Below are positions 33,539 through 35,122 of a stretch of DNA of 35,122 nucleotides, one piece after another (the stretch's first letter is position 1; every line of letters starts with the position of its first letter). This DNA is from Chryseosolibacter histidinae (GTDB lineage Bacteria; Bacteroidota; Bacteroidia; Cytophagales; Cyclobacteriaceae), in NCBI RefSeq assembly GCF_018598225.1, contig NZ_JAHESF010000056.1, positions 1 through 35,122 on the forward strand, read 5' to 3'. The notes beneath the pieces were generated by a model, which was not told the origin of the DNA, made no database searches, and saw only the letters and a list, made by a program, of their open reading frames with translations. The position numbers and the translations under genes are program-made.

Positions 33539-34807
33539 TTAGTAGAGCGGGAATTTTTCCATAAACCGGTTCACTTTACGTTTCACCGCTTTAAGGTGTT
33601 TCTGATCTTCGGGCTTCTGAAGGGCCTCGTCGATGAGATCAACAACTTTGAGCACGTCCTTCTCTTTCAGGCCGCGCGTAGTAATGGCCGGCGTGCCGAT
33701 GCGCATACCCGACGTTACCATGGGCGACTGCGTATCGAACGGAACCATGTTCTTATTGATAGTGATGTCTGCCTGGATCAGCGACTCTTCGGCCTGTTTG
33801 CCGGTGAGCTTCTTCGAACGAAGGTCGATTAGCATCAGGTGGTTGTCTGTTCCACCGGAGATGATCTTGTATCCTTTTGCCAGGAATCCTTCTGCCATCG
33901 CTTTGGCATTTTTCGAAACCTGAACCACGTATTCGAGATATTCATCAGACAAAGCTTCCTGGAAAGCAATGGCCTTGGCGGCGATCACGTGCTCGAGCGG
34001 ACCTCCCTGCGTTCCGGGAAACACACCTGAATCCAGCACGGAGCCCATCTTCCTGATCTCTCCTTTGGGCGTTTTTAGTCCCATCGGGTTATCGATATTT
34101 TTTCCCACCATGATCATTCCGCCGCGGGGTCCGCGAAGCGTTTTGTGTGTGGTGGTGGTGATCACGTGGCAATATTCCATCGGATCGTTCAGCAGGCCGC
34201 GGGCGATCAACCCTGCAGGGTGCGCAATGTCGGCCATCAATATCGCTCCAACGCTGTCGGCTGCTTCGCGAAGCTTTTTATAATCCCAGTCGCGGCTGTA
34301 AGCAGAGGCACCGCAAATGATCATCTTCGGTTTTTCACGCTGCGCTGTTTCTATTACCTTATCGAAATTGATGGTGCCGGTTTCTTGCTCCACACCGTAG
34401 AACACGGGCTGGTACAGCTTACCTGAAAAGTTCACCGGCGATCCGTGCGTGAGGTGGCCACCATGAGAAAGGTCGAAGCCGAGTATCTTGTCACCCGGTT
34501 TCAGGCAGGCCAGCATCACCGAGGCATTGGCCTGTGCACCTGAATGGGGTTGTACGTTGGCCCACTCTGCGCCAAACAGTTCCTTGGCCCTGTCAATCGC
34601 CAGTTGTTCGATCTCATCCACCACCTCGCAGCCACCGTAGTAACGTTTGCCCGGAAGTCCTTCGGCATATTTGTTCGTCAGTACCGTGCCCATGGCTTTC
34701 ATCACCTGCTGGGAAGTGAAATTCTCCGAGGCAATGAGCTCGATGCCATTTTGCTGGCGTTCTTTTTCTTTTTCGATGAGATCAAAAATGACTTTATCTT
34801 TTTTCAT
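33539..34807 (-). CDS. glyA: Serine hydroxymethyltransferase
   Basis: The 422-residue pyridoxal-phosphate enzyme converts serine and tetrahydrofolate to glycine and methylene-tetrahydrofolate, the main source of one-carbon units. The cofactor-binding Lys lies in [16 protein letters not shown] (near residue 222). Other family features are [11 protein letters not shown] near the start, [15 protein letters not shown], and [18 protein letters not shown]. The length and all motifs are normal. It heads a minus-strand unit with tatC (42 nt) and rpiB, and a good promoter lies 23 nt upstream of the ATG. Confidence 0.97.
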   Translation of the reverse strand: MKKDKVIFDLIEKEKERQQNGIELIASENFTSQQVMKAMGTVLTNKYAEGLPGKRYYGGCEVVDEIEQLAIDRAKELFGAEWANVQPHSGAQANASVMLACLKPGDKILGFDLSHGGHLTHGSPVNFSGKLYQPVFYGVEQETGTINFDKVIETAQREKPKMIICGASAYSRDWDYKKLREAADSVGAILMADIAHPAGLIARGLLNDPMEYCHVITTTTHKTLRGPRGGMIMVGKNIDNPMGLKTPKGEIRKMGSVLDSGVFPGTQGGPLEHVIAAKAIAFQEALSDEYLEYVVQVSKNAKAMAEGFLAKGYKIISGGTDNHLMLIDLRSKKLTGKQAEESLIQADITINKNMVPFDTQSPMVTSGMRIGTPAITTRGLKEKDVLKVVDLIDEALQKPEDQKHLKAVKRKVNRFMEKFPLY

Positions 34808-34829
34808 GGACGGGTTTTAAAAGAAGGCT

Positions 34830-34861
34830 CAAAAATAAACCATCAGCCGGAGGATTAGCAA
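34830..34861 (-). promoter_or_regulatory. Candidate glyA promoter
   Basis: TATTTTTG on the minus strand (34837-34830) matches TAnnTTTG. TTG (34861-34859) serves as -33 with a 21-nt spacer. The predicted transcript starts roughly 18 nt before the glyA ATG. It would drive glyA, tatC and rpiB. Confidence 0.55.
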
Positions 34862-34895
34862 TCTTGGGAAGATTATTTTAAGACAGGCGGGAATT

Positions 34896-35077
34896 AGTAG
34901 GCAGTAGGCAATGAACCAGTAGGCAATTGACAAATAGACAGTAGGCAAAGTGCGGGCGTTGAGGTACAAGACTGTACTACGTTCAGGAAGCCAATAAATG
35001 AAACTTAACAGAATTGGCTGTAACCCGTCCTTTGCCTACTGCCCCCGATTTATCGGGGGATTTGCCTACTGCCTACT
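34896..35077. repeat. Structured inverted heptamer element, copy C (AGTAGGC type, 182 bp)
   Basis: The right arm, read on the minus strand (46 nt), is AGTAGGCAGTAGGCAA (35077-35062), a 21-nt spacer with hairpin CCCCCGAT-AA-ATCGGGGG (35059-35042), then AGTAGGCAA (35040-35032). The left arm (31 nt) is AGTAGGCAGTAGGCAA (34896-34911), spacer TGAACC, and AGTAGGCAA (34918-34926). An extra piece, 34925-34948, joins AATTGACAA and a fourth AGTAGGCAA. The hairpin arm begins next to the stop codon of the gene at 35079. The rest of the centre (34949-35031) shows nothing recognisable. Confidence 0.88.
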
Positions 35078-35078
35078 A

Positions 35079-35122
35079 TTACCAGGATCCGCTGCTGCCG
35101 CCGCCGCTGAAGCCACCGCCAC
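35079..35122 (-). CDS. C-terminal end of a TPM-domain-like glycine/serine-rich protein, partial
   Basis: The last 13 codons are visible, GGGFSGGGSSGSW and TAA. A glycine-rich tail ending SGSW is the characteristic C-terminus of TPM-domain (DUF477/YgcG-like) membrane proteins, in which a periplasmic TPM domain is followed by a membrane helix and this tail. The domain itself lies outside the window, so the assignment rests on the tail alone. The stop codon is followed, after one base, by repeat element C. Confidence 0.5.
   Translation of the reverse strand, partial: GGGFSGGGSSGSW

Noticed and set aside
25733-35077. CRISPR array interpretation of the short repeats
   Set aside because: Units are only 7 nt, arms are inverted, no regular unique spacers exist and no cas genes are in the window.

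Overview
The window looks like the chromosome of a member of the Bacteroidota, most likely the Cytophagia (inference). The signs are roughly 50% GC, Bacteroidota-type promoter boxes (TAnnTTTG), weak ribosome binding sites, a PorE-like type IX secretion protein, DUF3857/transglutaminase paralogues, a split HdrD-like Fe-S pair and a two-component-propeller sensor. I see no phage, insertion sequence, CRISPR array, plasmid or resistance genes. Nearly all genes are housekeeping or conserved in the phylum, so the unusual material lies between the genes.

Layout. 1-523: start of a secreted glycine-rich protein (minus, cut by the window edge). 715-2897: SPOR-domain protein and fumC (minus). 3072-7779: a four-gene minus-strand unit, in transcription order membrane Fe-S protein, CCG-domain Fe-S protein, small conserved protein, PorE-like lipoprotein. 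7888-7960: tRNA-Phe (plus) with a consensus promoter and a terminator. 8037-12963: propeller sensor without an output domain, and recG (minus). 13089-14770: small unknown protein (plus), VOC protein and FMN-dependent oxidoreductase (minus). 14771-15078: AT-rich gap with two inverted DnaA-box-like sites. 15079-17881: two secreted thioredoxin-fold proteins and a GH3-family enzyme (plus). 17975-20051: UPF0316 membrane protein and radA (minus). 20152-24023: two translationally coupled DUF3857/transglutaminase proteins (plus). 24024-25734: SDR (minus) and a LpxL-like acyltransferase (plus). 25886-30547: SNF2 helicase, LolC/E-like permease and rbfA (minus). 30661-32058: DUF6427-like membrane protein (plus). 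32202-34807: glyA-tatC-rpiB unit (minus). 35079-35122: C-terminus of a TPM-type glycine-rich protein.

Main observation. Three intergenic elements (25733-25881, 32046-32194, 34896-35077) share one architecture although their repeat unit differs (AGTTGAC/AATTGAC in two, AGTAGGC in one) and their centres look unrelated. Each is an inverted pair of arms. Each arm is two tandem heptamers plus AA, a spacer, then one heptamer plus AA. One arm has a 6-nt spacer (31 nt in total). The other has a 20-21-nt spacer holding a perfect CCCGAT...ATCGGG hairpin (45-46 nt in total), and that arm always lies against a stop codon. Two copies are both exactly 149 bp long, and their hairpins differ by a compensatory base-pair change. 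Further heptamer-core arrays (CGCAGAT, CGCAAAG, TACCGAT, GAGTCAG types) occupy other intergenic gaps, most of them next to a stop codon. This looks like a family of structured intergenic repeats with interchangeable unit sequences. I cannot name it, and its mechanism is unknown.

Other points: the two adjacent transglutaminase-like proteins have different substitutions at the triad positions with identical residue spacing; a fumC promoter whose -33 box lies inside a repeat; tandem ACGTA dyads upstream of the SNF2 gene; and a possible, unproven DnaA-binding or origin region at about 14.84-14.92 kb.
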